From an uncultured Porphyromonas sp. (lineage in GTDB: Bacteria > Bacteroidota > Bacteroidia > Bacteroidales > Porphyromonadaceae), in assembly GCF_938046015.1 (NCBI RefSeq), contig NZ_CALIXW010000030.1, forward strand, positions 1 through 27,095: 27,095 nucleotides of DNA, given 5' to 3'. Shown in pieces: positions 7,993 through 18,661 of this stretch. The number at the start of each line of letters is the position of its first letter. Position 1 is the stretch's first letter. The notes under the pieces are model-generated. The model ran no database searches and had not been told where the DNA came from. It was given only the letters and a program-made list of their open reading frames with translations. A program made the translations under genes and the position numbers.

Positions 7993-8867
7993 GCTACGCC
8001 CAGCCCTTCCTACTCCTCGGTGCCAGCGGCCAGCTCGGCAGTGAGCTGCGCCGCCTGCTGAATGCCGCCGCCGTACCCTATCTAGCCCCTGAGCTGGACG
8101 AGCTCGACCTCACGAGCCCTGCGTCTCTAGCGGGCTACCTCGCGGCACATCAGCCCGCACTCATCATCAATGCGGCCGCCTATACCGCCGTGGACAAGGC
8201 CGAGAGCGAGCGTGAGCTCGCCGAGCAGCTCAATCATCTAGCCCCTGCCCAGCTCGCCCAGTGGGCCGCCGAGGCAGGCGCCTACCTCATCCACGTCTCG
8301 ACGGACTATGTCTTCGACGGCACGGCGCACAGCCCACTTAGTGAGGAGCAGCCCACGGCGCCCCTCGGCGTCTATGGCCGTACGAAGCGCGCGGGCGAGG
8401 AAGCCATCGAGCGCTCGGGCTGCCGCTACACCATCCTCCGCACAGCCTGGCTCTACTCCAGCTACGGGGCGAACTTCGTCAAGACGATGCTTCGCCTGAT
8501 GCGCGAGCGCAGCCAGCTTACGGTTGTGGCGGACCAGATCGGGAGCCCCACCTATGCACGTGATCTCGCGGGCTGCATCCTCCAGCTCATCCAGCGCCCT
8601 GAGCCACTGGTCGGGCTCTACCACTTCAGCAACGAGGGAGTGGCCAGCTGGTACGACTTTGCCGAGGCTATACGCGAGTACGCAGGCCTCGACTGCGAGG
8701 TGCTACCCATACCGACGAGCGCCTACCCCACAGCTGCCGTGCGTCCCCTCTATTCGCTCCTAGACAAGGCGAAGATCAAGGCCGCGCTTCCCGAGCTCCA
8801 CATCCCCCACTGGCGCAGCTCGCTCCAGAGCTGTCTGCCCCTAATCCTAGCGAACACTCATGACTAA
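7989..8867 (+). CDS. rmlD: dTDP-4-dehydrorhamnose reductase
   Basis: A 292-residue short-chain dehydrogenase that reduces the 4-keto group to give dTDP-L-rhamnose, the last step. It has the Rossmann glycine motif LLGASGQLGSELRRLL (8-23), HVSTDYVFDGT near 100-110, and the YxxxK catalytic pair in YGRTKRAGE near 128-136. It overlaps rmlC by four bases and rmlB by eight, so the genes are almost certainly one translational unit. Confidence 0.97.
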   Translation: MSYAQPFLLLGASGQLGSELRRLLNAAAVPYLAPELDELDLTSPASLAGYLAAHQPALIINAAAYTAVDKAESERELAEQLNHLAPAQLAQWAAEAGAYLIHVSTDYVFDGTAHSPLSEEQPTAPLGVYGRTKRAGEEAIERSGCRYTILRTAWLYSSYGANFVKTMLRLMRERSQLTVVADQIGSPTYARDLAGCILQLIQRPEPLVGLYHFSNEGVASWYDFAEAIREYAGLDCEVLPIPTSAYPTAAVRPLYSLLDKAKIKAALPELHIPHWRSSLQSCLPLILANTHD

Positions 8868-9909
8868 GTATACCCGTAGCCTCCTCATCACCGGGGGGGC
8901 GGGCTTCATCGGGGGGCACGTCGTGCGCCTGATGACCCAGCGCTACCCCGACTACCACATCATCTGCCTCGACAAGCTCACCTACGCGGGCAACCTCGAG
9001 ACCATAGCCGACGTGGCGGAGGCACCGAACTTCACCTTCGTCCAAGCCGACATCTGCGACTACGAGACCATGCGCCGCCTCCTCGTGGAGCACGAGGTCG
9101 ACGGTATCATCCACCTTGCGGCCGAGAGCCACGTGGATCGCAGCATCAGTGATCCCTTCACCTTCGCCCGCACCAATGTCCTCGGCACGCTGAGCCTGCT
9201 GCAAGCCGCCAAGGAGGTCTGGTCGGCGCGCCCCGAGGGCTATGAGGGCAAGCGCTTCTACCACATCTCTACCGATGAGGTCTACGGAGCGCTGGAGCTG
9301 GACGGCGGCTTCTTCACCGAGGAGACGAAGTACGATCCCCACAGCCCTTATTCGGCGAGCAAGGCCTCCAGCGACCACTTCGTCCGTGCCTTCCACGATA
9401 CCTATGGGCTGCCTACACTGGTGACCAACTGCTCCAATAACTACGGCCCCTATCAGTATCCCGAGAAGCTGATCCCGCTCTTCATCCACAACATCATCCA
9501 GCGCAAGCCGCTCCCCGTCTACGGCAAGGGTGAGAACATCCGTGACTGGCTCTATGTCCTAGACCACGCCCGCGCCATCGACACCATCTTCCACAAGGGG
9601 GCTATCGCCTCGACCTACAACATCGGCGGCTTCAACGAGTGGCGCAACATTGACCTCGTGCACCTGCTGGTCAAGACCGTGGACCGCATCCTTGGTCACC
9701 CCGAGGGCTACTCCGAGGAGCTCATCACCTACGTCACCGACCGTGCGGGGCATGACCTGCGCTACGCCATAGACTCGTCGAAGCTCAAGGAGGAGCTGGG
9801 CTGGGAGCCTAGCCTACAGTTCGAGGAGGGGCTGGAGCTGACCGTACGCTGGTACCTCGAGCATCAGGACTGGACGGAGCTCGTAGCGCGTCGTACGAGC
9901 GAGGCCTAG
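8860..9909 (+). CDS. rmlB: dTDP-glucose 4,6-dehydratase
   Basis: A 349-residue extended short-chain dehydrogenase that makes dTDP-4-keto-6-deoxyglucose, the second pathway step. It carries LLITGGAGFIGGHVV (8-22) for NAD binding, HISTDEVYGAL near 135-145 with the catalytic Asp-Glu pair, and the YSASK motif followed by TNCSNNYGPYQYPEKLIP near 185-205. The gene order A-C-D-B places the second enzyme last. The ogt start codon follows three bases after the stop. Confidence 0.97.
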   Translation: MTKYTRSLLITGGAGFIGGHVVRLMTQRYPDYHIICLDKLTYAGNLETIADVAEAPNFTFVQADICDYETMRRLLVEHEVDGIIHLAAESHVDRSISDPFTFARTNVLGTLSLLQAAKEVWSARPEGYEGKRFYHISTDEVYGALELDGGFFTEETKYDPHSPYSASKASSDHFVRAFHDTYGLPTLVTNCSNNYGPYQYPEKLIPLFIHNIIQRKPLPVYGKGENIRDWLYVLDHARAIDTIFHKGAIASTYNIGGFNEWRNIDLVHLLVKTVDRILGHPEGYSEELITYVTDRAGHDLRYAIDSSKLKEELGWEPSLQFEEGLELTVRWYLEHQDWTELVARRTSEA

Positions 9910-9912
9910 CCT

Positions 9913-10425
9913 ATGGATCAGCCGCTGCACTATTACGCCTACCCCTCGCCCCTCGGGACGATCACGCTGGGGATCAGAGCTGGCGCACTCGCGCTGCTTG
10001 ACCTCCCTAGCGAGGCGCAGCCTAGTATAGGCGCCGAGGAGCTCTGCACGGAGCCCCCAGCCGAGGACGCTACGCTCCTAGGGTGCGTGGGGCAGCAGCT
10101 GGCGGACTACTTCGCGGGGCGTCGCCAGCACTTTGATCTGCCGCTTGCCCCAGTGGGGACACCCTTCCAGCGGGCGGTGTGGGCAGAGCTCGCCCGTGTA
10201 CCCTACGGGCAGACGCTGAGCTACCTTCAGCTGGCCCAGCGCCTGGGTAAGCCCGCCGCCGTGCGTGCTGTAGCCCAGGCCTTGGGACGCAATCCCATCG
10301 CCATCATCCTGCCCTGCCACCGCATTGTCTCCAGTGGTGGCGGCCTCGGCGGCTTCAGTGCGGGCCTCGAGACCAAGCGCTGGCTCCTCCAGCTGGAAGG
10401 CGTACTTGCCCCTGAGCTCCTCTAG
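9913..10425 (+). CDS. ogt: Methylated-DNA--protein-cysteine S-methyltransferase
   Basis: A 170-residue suicide repair protein that transfers the alkyl group from O6-alkylguanine in DNA to its own cysteine. The active-site motif ILPCHRI puts the acceptor at C135. The preceding helix-turn-helix (VPYGQTLSYLQLAQRLGKP, then AVRAVAQALGRNP) supplies the arginine finger and the asparagine of the family. No N-terminal AraC/Ada domain is present, so it is the Ogt/AGT type rather than a full Ada regulator. It has no functional link to rhamnose synthesis but is fused to the rml operon by a three-base gap. Confidence 0.95.
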   Translation: MDQPLHYYAYPSPLGTITLGIRAGALALLDLPSEAQPSIGAEELCTEPPAEDATLLGCVGQQLADYFAGRRQHFDLPLAPVGTPFQRAVWAELARVPYGQTLSYLQLAQRLGKPAAVRAVAQALGRNPIAIILPCHRIVSSGGGLGGFSAGLETKRWLLQLEGVLAPELL

Positions 10426-10534
10426 CGGCACGCCCGCTCTATCCTTAGGGTGCGGAGCTCAGAGCCTCGCCTGGAGTATCCTTAGTGCTCCGCCTTAGCC
10501 ACCGATCTCCTTGGCTAGCCCTTAGCGATAGAAG

Positions 10535-10586
10535 CAAACAGCCGCGCCCCCGAGTATCTAGAGATGCTCGGGGGCGCGGCTGTTTG
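10535..10586. terminator. Bidirectional terminator between ogt and aroB
   Basis: A perfect 20-bp stem (10535-10554 with 10567-10586) surrounds a 12-base loop. CAAA at the left foot and TTTG at the right foot give a short U run in either direction. It ends both the rml-ogt transcript and the converging alaS-aroB transcript. Confidence 0.85.
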
Positions 10587-10607
10587 GCTAGAGGAGGGTA
10601 GGGGCGG

Positions 10608-11678
10608 CTAGAGCCGTCCGAAGGTCTCGCGGAGGAAGTCTAGGGCGGCGCGCAGAGGTGCCTCGTCGCTTAGCTCCAGCAGCTCCCAGTCTCCCGGGGC
10701 CTTGATGCCGACGAAGCGGATGAGGCCGTGGCTGTTCTTCTTGTCCTGACGCATCAGTGAGATCAGTTCGCCGTAGTCGCGGCAGCTGTAGAGCGCGGGC
10801 TGGTAGAGCTCCTGCGCGAGGTAGAGCAGCTGGCGGAGGTAGTCGCGGGAGCAGCCCGTGAGCTCCGTCGTGAGGTAGCTCTCGACGATGAGGCCGAGGA
10901 CGACCGCCTCGCCGTGCCGTAGGCTCTGCCCCTGGGGGCGCGCTAGGGCGAAGGCTTCGAGGGCGTGGCCTACGGTATGCCCTGCGTTGAGGATACGCCT
11001 GAGGCCCGACTCGCGCGGATCGGCCGTGACGATCGCCTCCTTATACTCCACGCTGGAGCGAATGAGCTCTAGCCACTCCGCATCGCTGAGCCCGACGGGG
11101 TCGCCGAGGCGCCGCAGCTGGAGCCAGGTCTCCTCTCCCTGCAAGCTCGCGTGCTTGATGATCTCCCCGTAGCCCGATAGGAGTTCGTCTAGGGCTAGGG
11201 TCTCGAGGAAGGCCGTATCAATGACTACCTCCTCGGGGAGGTGGAAGGCGCCGACGAGGTTCTTGACCCCAGCGAAGTCGATAGCGGTCTTACCCCCCAC
11301 GGAGGCGTCTACCATGGACAGCAGCGTCGTGGGGACATTGATCGTCCGTATGCCCCGCATGTAGGTGGCGGCAGCGAAGCCGCCGAGGTCCAGCAGGGCG
11401 CCTCCGCCGATGATGACCAGTAGACTCTGACGGCTGGCTCCTGCATCTGCGAGCCAGCTCCAGAGCTCCGCGAGCTGGCTGGTGTCCTTGCTCTCCTCGC
11501 CCGAGCACTCGAGGCTGTAGTAGGCCGTGGAGGGGGGGAGCTGCGCTTGGAGCTCGGCGATGCGTGCTTCCTGCAGCTGTCGAAGCGCGGGGTCAATCAG
11601 GACAAAAAGACGGTCGCAGGCTAGCCCCTCGACGAGCGAGGGTAGCCTGCGACCGAGTAGGTCTGTGCCTAGGATCAT
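10608..11678 (-). CDS. aroB: 3-dehydroquinate synthase
   Basis: A 356-residue NAD- and metal-dependent enzyme that cyclises DAHP to 3-dehydroquinate in the shikimate pathway. Family motifs are IIGGGALLDLGGFAAATYMRG near 88-108 (NAD site), PTTLLSMVDASVGGKTAID near 116-134, the zinc-ligand region HTVGHALEAF near 230-240 and RHGEAVVLGL near 250. Length is normal. The start codon lies nine bases past the alaS stop, so the gene is probably expressed from the alaS promoter. Confidence 0.96.
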   Translation of the reverse strand: MILGTDLLGRRLPSLVEGLACDRLFVLIDPALRQLQEARIAELQAQLPPSTAYYSLECSGEESKDTSQLAELWSWLADAGASRQSLLVIIGGGALLDLGGFAAATYMRGIRTINVPTTLLSMVDASVGGKTAIDFAGVKNLVGAFHLPEEVVIDTAFLETLALDELLSGYGEIIKHASLQGEETWLQLRRLGDPVGLSDAEWLELIRSSVEYKEAIVTADPRESGLRRILNAGHTVGHALEAFALARPQGQSLRHGEAVVLGLIVESYLTTELTGCSRDYLRQLLYLAQELYQPALYSCRDYGELISLMRQDKKNSHGLIRFVGIKAPGDWELLELSDEAPLRAALDFLRETFGRL

Positions 11679-11687
11679 GGGTGTGCC

Positions 11688-14342
<2,655 letters not shown>

Positions 14343-14379
14343 CTATGTATTTAGGCTTGTATCAATGTGATTGAGGATG

Positions 14380-14387
14380 CAAAGGTA
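14380..14387 (-). promoter_or_regulatory. Probable alaS promoter -7 box
   Basis: TACCTTTG on the minus strand matches the Bacteroidota consensus and implies a leader of about 30 bases. No TTG sits at the usual -33 position. Confidence 0.65.
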
Positions 14388-14417
14388 CGCTAATTCCGCG
14401 TATCGCTGTGGGCGCTG

Positions 14418-14442
14418 AGCCCTTGTCCCAGGGACGTGGGCT
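14418..14442 (-). terminator. Weak hairpin after the TPM-domain gene
   Basis: AGCCC/GGGCT with an inner GTCCC/GGGAC forms a compact hairpin between the TPM gene stop and the alaS promoter. There is no T run, so termination is uncertain. Confidence 0.3.
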
Positions 14443-14476
14443 GCCTGGACTAGCTAGGGGTGGAGCCTTCGACGGG

Positions 14477-15862
14477 CTACCACCCGCTGGTGGCACCACC
14501 GCCGCCCGAGGAGCCTCCACCGAAGCTGCCTCCGCCAAAGCCCCCACCGAAGCCTCCTCCGCCGAAGCCTCCTCCGCGGTGACGGCCGCCACTCAAGAGC
14601 CCGCCGAGGAGCATAGCGCCGAGGGCTGCATCATCGGTCGAATTGTCGCGATAGTCACGGTGATCGCTCTCCCCACAGTTACGACAGCGTAGCTCGGTAC
14701 GTATGTAGCGGACCCCCTCGAGGCGTATGCGCTGCTGCCTGACGACCTCGGCCGTACGTGCCCGACAGTGGCGGCATACGCTCCAGTGCTCGGAGAGGTC
14801 CTCCCCGACGAGCTCCCGCTCGTGGCACTCAGGGCAGGCGAAGGCGACATAGCGCCGCGAGCCGAGGGCGGTCTCCAGGCGCTGGGGCTGCGTCAGATAG
14901 CTGTAGCTCTCCTCAGGGCTCAGCTGCTTGAGGAGCCCGACCTGGCAGTGTGGGCAGCGCGAGAGGCGCTGCTCGATCTCCTGTAGCCTGCGCTGCATAT
15001 ATATATAGTATAGGATGCCGACCGGTAGGCAAAGCACGCAGAGCACCAGCGCCCAGATGCGGTAGGTGCGGCGTAGGCTGGGGTAGCTGAGCAGGAGCTG
15101 ACGCTGCCCACGCTGTGCCTGGTGTACCACGCCCTGCAGGTTGTTCACCAGCGAGAAGGCAATGATCGCTACGATGAGGATGTAGAGGTAGAGGAGCACA
15201 GAGCTATCCAGCCCGAGCCCCTCGCTGCTAGGCCCTCGGGCAGTGTGCCGATCCGAGCGGTAGCCTGCTGCGATCAGCTCCTGCTTCACAGCCTCTACCC
15301 CCATGATCAAGGCATCCGCATAGTGGCCCTGACGGAGGAGGGGGATCATCACTTGGCGCTGGATGCGGGAGGCCGTGGCATCGGGCAGTGTACCCTCGAG
15401 GCCATAGCCGACCTCGAAGCGTACCTTGCGCTGGTCGAGGACCAGGAGGATCAGCAGCCCATCGTTGAGCGTGCGGGAGCCTATGCCCCAGCTGCGGAAG
15501 AGCTCGGTGGCGAAGCCCTCGATATCGCGCTCCCCGATGCTGGGCAGTAGCACGACGGCGCACTCTACGCCCGTGTCGCTACGTAGCTCGGTGAGCAGAG
15601 CGTTCAGCACATCCCGTACGTTGGGGCTCATGTAGCTCTCGGGATCGGAGAAGAGCTGGAGGCTATCCTGGGCGAAGACCTTGGGGACACGCTCTACCGT
15701 GTAGACTGTGCCGCTTGAGCCCTGTGCCTGGAGCTCTGGGGAGAAGAGCCCAAGGCTAAGTGCCAGCTCCAAGAGGAGGCTAAGCACGTAGGCTATATGA
15801 CGAAGCCTGCCCCCACGCTCCCCGAAGGAAGTCATGGGAGCAGGCTGTAGATACTGCAGCAT
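14477..15862 (-). CDS. TPM-domain membrane protein with zinc-ribbon-like cysteines and Gly-rich tail
   Basis: A 461-residue protein. A hydrophobic stretch at about 22-47 ending LQAQG looks like a cleaved signal peptide. A TPM domain covers about 60-200, with the family hallmark NDGLLILLVLDQRKVRFEVG at 133-152. Two membrane segments follow at about 220-242 and 270-289. The cytoplasm-facing remainder carries four CxxC motifs (303-306, 343-346, 363-366, 393-396), enough for two zinc ribbons, and ends in a Gly/Phe-rich tail with the terminal GGGSSGGGGATSGW seen in many TPM proteins. It lies five bases downstream of lemA, and LemA-TPM pairs are common. TPM proteins have been linked to membrane-complex repair and to acid phosphatase activity, but the role here is unknown. 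The first ATG is used; the ATG at residue 10 would also leave a signal peptide. Confidence 0.88.
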   Translation of the reverse strand: MLQYLQPAPMTSFGERGGRLRHIAYVLSLLLELALSLGLFSPELQAQGSSGTVYTVERVPKVFAQDSLQLFSDPESYMSPNVRDVLNALLTELRSDTGVECAVVLLPSIGERDIEGFATELFRSWGIGSRTLNDGLLILLVLDQRKVRFEVGYGLEGTLPDATASRIQRQVMIPLLRQGHYADALIMGVEAVKQELIAAGYRSDRHTARGPSSEGLGLDSSVLLYLYILIVAIIAFSLVNNLQGVVHQAQRGQRQLLLSYPSLRRTYRIWALVLCVLCLPVGILYYIYMQRRLQEIEQRLSRCPHCQVGLLKQLSPEESYSYLTQPQRLETALGSRRYVAFACPECHERELVGEDLSEHWSVCRHCRARTAEVVRQQRIRLEGVRYIRTELRCRNCGESDHRDYRDNSTDDAALGAMLLGGLLSGGRHRGGGFGGGGFGGGFGGGSFGGGSSGGGGATSGW

Positions 15863-15867
15863 AGGCG

Positions 15868-16467
15868 CTACTTCTGACTAGAGGAGAAGTCGACCACTGG
15901 AGCTACATCGCTGCCAGCCTGAGCCGTGAAGTAGGGGCGGGGACGGAAGCCCGTGATGCCTGCGATCAGCGAGTTGGGGAAGCTGCGCACCTCGAGGTTG
16001 TAGGTCTTGGCGATCTCGTTGAAGTCACGGCGCGCCGTGGCGATACGATTCTCCGTGCCCTCCAGCTGCGCCATCAGCGTCTGGAACTGCTCGTTGGCCT
16101 TCAGCTCGGGGTACTTCTCCACGACGACCATCAGGCGAGAGAGCGCCGAGGAGAGGGCATCCTGAGACTGCTGGAAGCGTGCCAGTGCGGCCTCGTCCAT
16201 ATTGTTGGCATCGATCGTGGTGCTCGTGGCGCGGCTACGTGCCTGGATGACGCCCTCGAGGGTCTCACGCTCGTGGCTGGCGTAGCCCTTGACTACGTTG
16301 ACGAGGTTGGGGATGAGGTCGGCGCGGCGCTGGTAGTTATTCTCTACCTGAGCCCAGGCGGTATTGACCTGCTCCTGCGAGCCTACGAGGCCGTTATACT
16401 TCGATACCCCCCAGAGGAGGACGAGGACAGCCACGACGGCTGCGATGATTCCTTTTGAGAACTTCAT
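15868..16467 (-). CDS. lemA: LemA family protein
   Basis: A 199-residue membrane-anchored helical protein. One hydrophobic N-terminal segment (about 7-24) is followed by the LemA signature NGLVGSQEQVNTAWAQVENN and YQRRADLIPNLVNVVKGYA (about 25-63), then long helices. The last part, NSLIAGITGFRPRPYF, is the usual conserved C-terminus. Biochemical function is poorly defined; members expose the helical domain outside the cytoplasmic membrane. It lies 48 bases after tyrS with no promoter box between, and five bases before the TPM gene, so the three genes may share one transcript. Confidence 0.95.
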   Translation of the reverse strand: MKFSKGIIAAVVAVLVLLWGVSKYNGLVGSQEQVNTAWAQVENNYQRRADLIPNLVNVVKGYASHERETLEGVIQARSRATSTTIDANNMDEAALARFQQSQDALSSALSRLMVVVEKYPELKANEQFQTLMAQLEGTENRIATARRDFNEIAKTYNLEVRSFPNSLIAGITGFRPRPYFTAQAGSDVAPVVDFSSSQK

Positions 16468-16515
16468 GATGTCTGTCTGCTTAGTGGTTTGAGTCTAGGC
16501 GCTGCGTGGGCTAGG

Positions 16516-17820
16516 CTAGCGGGCGATGAGGAGGTAGTAGTTCTTCTTGCCGCGCTGCACGAGCAGGTAGCGCCCGTCGATGAGCTGCTCGGTGGTGATC
16601 AGCTCGTCCGTGGAGCTGACCTTCTCCTTGTTGATGCTGATGCCTCCAGCTTGGACGAGCTTGCGCAGCTCACCCTTGGAGGGGAAGATGGCGGCATCCT
16701 CCGTCAGGAGCTCGATGAGGCGACGGCCTGCCTCGAGCTCGGTGCGGGAAACTTCGTACTGAGGTACCCCCTCGAAGACGGCCAGCAGCGTAGCCTCGTC
16801 GAGCGTCTGGAGCTGCTCACGCGTGCCCTGCCCGAAGAGGATCCCCGAAGCGGCTACAGCGGCCTCGTAGTCGGCGCGGCTGTGTACCAGTACGGTCAGC
16901 TCCTCTGCCAGGCGACGCTGCAGCGCACGTAGGTGGGGCGCTGCTGCCTGCTCGGCCTCGAGGGCTGCGATCTCCTCACGGGAGAGCGTGGTGAAGATCT
17001 TGATATAGCGTGCGGCGTCGGCATCGTTGACGTTGAGCCAGAACTGGTAGAAGGCATAGGGCGTCGTGCGCTCGGGGTCGAGCCATACGTTGCCACTCTC
17101 CGTCTTGCCGAACTTACCCCCGTCGGCCTTGGTGATCAGCGGGCAGACGAGGCCGAAGGCTTCGCCCCCATCCTTGCGGCGGATCAGCTCCGTCCCCGTG
17201 GTGATATTGCCCCACTGGTCCGATCCGCCCATCTGTAGACGGCAGCCGTAGTTGCGGTAGAGGTATAGGAAGTCGTAGCCCTGGAGGAGCTGGTAGCTGA
17301 ACTCAGTGAAGGACATCCCGTTGGAGTTCTCCCCGTTGAGACGCTTCTTGACCGAGTCCTTAGCCATCATATAGTTGACGGTGATGTGCTTGCCGATGTC
17401 GCGGATGAAGCCTAGGAAGCTGTAGTCCTTCATCCAGTCGTAGTTATTGACGAGGATGGCGGCATTGGGGGCGTCGCTCTCGAAGTCAAGGAACTTCGAC
17501 AGCTGCTTCTTGATCCCAGCCTGATTGCGCTTCAGCGTCTCCTCATCGAGCAGCTTGCGCTCGTCCGACTTCATCGAGGGGTCGCCGATCATCCCCGTAG
17601 CGCCGCCCAGTAGGGCGATGGGGCGATGGCCGGCGCGCTGTAGGTGGCGCAGCATCATGACGCCCACGAGGTGACCTATATGCAGCGAGTCCGCCGTGGG
17701 GTCTATCCCGAGGTAGGCGGAGGTCATGCCCTTGGTGAGCTCCTCCTCTGTCCCGGGGATCATATCATGGATCATGCCACGCCAGCGTAGCTCTTCGACG
17801 AAGTTCTTAATCTCACTCAT
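16516..17820 (-). CDS. tyrS: Tyrosine--tRNA ligase
   Basis: A 434-residue class Ic synthetase. The Rossmann core has HIGH at 47-50 (ADSLHIGHLVG), then GATGMIGDPSMKSDER, MGGSDQWGNITTG for tyrosine binding and the KMSKS counterpart KFGKTESGNVWL. The last ~65 residues are an S4 RNA-binding domain (AIFPSKGELRKLVQAGGISIN). The start MSEIKNF is chosen although the frame stays open 53 codons further upstream, because a TACCTTTG promoter box lies only 28 bases before this ATG and the upstream residues are low-complexity and unlike the family. The leader would be about 20 bases. Confidence 0.97.
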   Translation of the reverse strand: MSEIKNFVEELRWRGMIHDMIPGTEEELTKGMTSAYLGIDPTADSLHIGHLVGVMMLRHLQRAGHRPIALLGGATGMIGDPSMKSDERKLLDEETLKRNQAGIKKQLSKFLDFESDAPNAAILVNNYDWMKDYSFLGFIRDIGKHITVNYMMAKDSVKKRLNGENSNGMSFTEFSYQLLQGYDFLYLYRNYGCRLQMGGSDQWGNITTGTELIRRKDGGEAFGLVCPLITKADGGKFGKTESGNVWLDPERTTPYAFYQFWLNVNDADAARYIKIFTTLSREEIAALEAEQAAAPHLRALQRRLAEELTVLVHSRADYEAAVAASGILFGQGTREQLQTLDEATLLAVFEGVPQYEVSRTELEAGRRLIELLTEDAAIFPSKGELRKLVQAGGISINKEKVSSTDELITTEQLIDGRYLLVQRGKKNYYLLIAR

Positions 17821-17847
17821 ATCTATGCTGTGTTTATATCGTTTCTG

Positions 17848-17855
17848 CAAAGGTA
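17848..17855 (-). promoter_or_regulatory. Probable tyrS promoter -7 box
   Basis: TACCTTTG on the minus strand lies 28 bases from the tyrS ATG and excludes the longer open frame as the gene start. It probably also drives lemA and the TPM gene. Confidence 0.65.
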
Positions 17856-17994
17856 CGTAATCCCTACGTTCGCCCCGCACGGAGGCGTAAGCCGCGCTTG
17901 CCCCCGAGGCAGCTCGCAGCTCCAGCCTCGCCCCATCTCCAGCGAAGGGAGGGCTAAGCCCTCGGCGAAGTGCGCCCATAGGGAGATCGCCTCT

Positions 17995-18080
17995 GAGGGA
18001 TAGCAGTCAGCGCGCTGAGGGACGTCAGTCACATGCGCCATGGATACCCATCGCGAGGCTGAGGGATATCCCTCACGGAG
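17995..18080 (+). repeat. Four-unit 22-bp palindromic-core element, copy C
   Basis: Cores lie at 17999-18004 (GATAGC), 18021-18026 (GACGTC), 18043-18048 (GATACC) and 18065-18070 (GATATC), exactly 22 bp apart. Unit 4 holds the perfect palindrome GAGGGATATCCCTC, and unit 3 holds ATGGATACCCAT, palindromic apart from its centre. The element lies between the divergent tyrS and rbfA promoters, so the layout matches copy B. Confidence 0.87.
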
Positions 18081-18256
18081 CCCCGAGCCCAGTCAGCGGC
18101 CTGTGATCACACAGATAATGGCCTTGCCTAAGGGTAAATGGGATCGGACACAGCAAGGGCCTTTGCAGCTGCTCCTAGCGAGTAACAGTGGGGTGGAGTA
18201 GTGGGGGTGCGGTGCGTCAGCCCGCTTGTCGCGCGCGGTCGCTGCAGGCTTTTACG

Positions 18257-18264
18257 TATCTTTG
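18257..18264 (+). promoter_or_regulatory. Probable rbfA promoter -7 box
   Basis: TATCTTTG lies 28 bases before the chosen rbfA ATG. No clear -33 element is present. Confidence 0.6.
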
Positions 18265-18292
18265 TGCCGTACCAACTAGACAGTATAGCAGA

Positions 18293-18628
18293 ATGGACAA
18301 TACCCGAATGAGCCGCATCAATCGGCTGATACAAAAGGAAGTCAGTGACCTCTTCCGCCAGCAGACCCAGGCCCTCCCTGGGACGCTGGTCACCGTCACC
18401 TCGGTCACCGTGAGCCCTGACCTAAGCATTGCACGCGTGCGCCTCTCGATCTTCCCCACCGAGCGCGGGGAGGAACTGCTGGAGACCATCCGCTCCAACG
18501 CCCGTGCCATCCGCTACGACCTGGGCCTGCGCGTAGGCAAGCAGCTGCGCAAGTTGCCCGAGCTGACCTTCTTCATCGACGACTCGCTCGACTACCTCGA
18601 GCGCATTGATGAGCTGCTGGGTCGCTAG
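18293..18628 (+). CDS. rbfA: 30S ribosome-binding factor A
   Basis: A 111-residue small KH-fold protein that binds 16S rRNA during late 30S maturation and cold adaptation. The N-terminus RMSRINRLIQKEVSDLFRQQ (5-24), the VTVSPDLSIARVRLSIFP strand region and KLPELTFFIDDSLDYLERID near the end are typical of RbfA. The frame is open further upstream, but the ATG at 18293 is chosen because it follows the promoter box by about 30 bases and gives the family N-terminus; the ATG at 18308 is an alternative. An FtsX-type permease gene follows after 33 bases, an arrangement familiar from other Bacteroidota. Confidence 0.95.
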   Translation: MDNTRMSRINRLIQKEVSDLFRQQTQALPGTLVTVTSVTVSPDLSIARVRLSIFPTERGEELLETIRSNARAIRYDLGLRVGKQLRKLPELTFFIDDSLDYLERIDELLGR

Positions 18629-18651
18629 CCGCCCCGATACCATATTATATA

Positions 18652-18660
18652 TAGGAAGGA
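18652..18660 (+). promoter_or_regulatory. Shine-Dalgarno-like site that supports the GTG start
   Basis: TAGGAAGGA sits directly before the GTG start of the permease gene. Purine-rich sites like this are rare in the window. Upstream, the frame hits the rbfA stop codon with no ATG in between, so GTG is the best start. Confidence 0.5.
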
Positions 18661-18661
18661 C

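Noticed and set aside
17821..17979. 53-residue N-terminal extension of TyrS
   Set aside because: It would contain the tyrS promoter box and gives residues unlike the family; the ATG at 17820 yields the normal N-terminus.
18188..18292. N-terminal extension of RbfA
   Set aside because: It spans the TATCTTTG promoter box and lacks family similarity; the ATG at 18293 is used.
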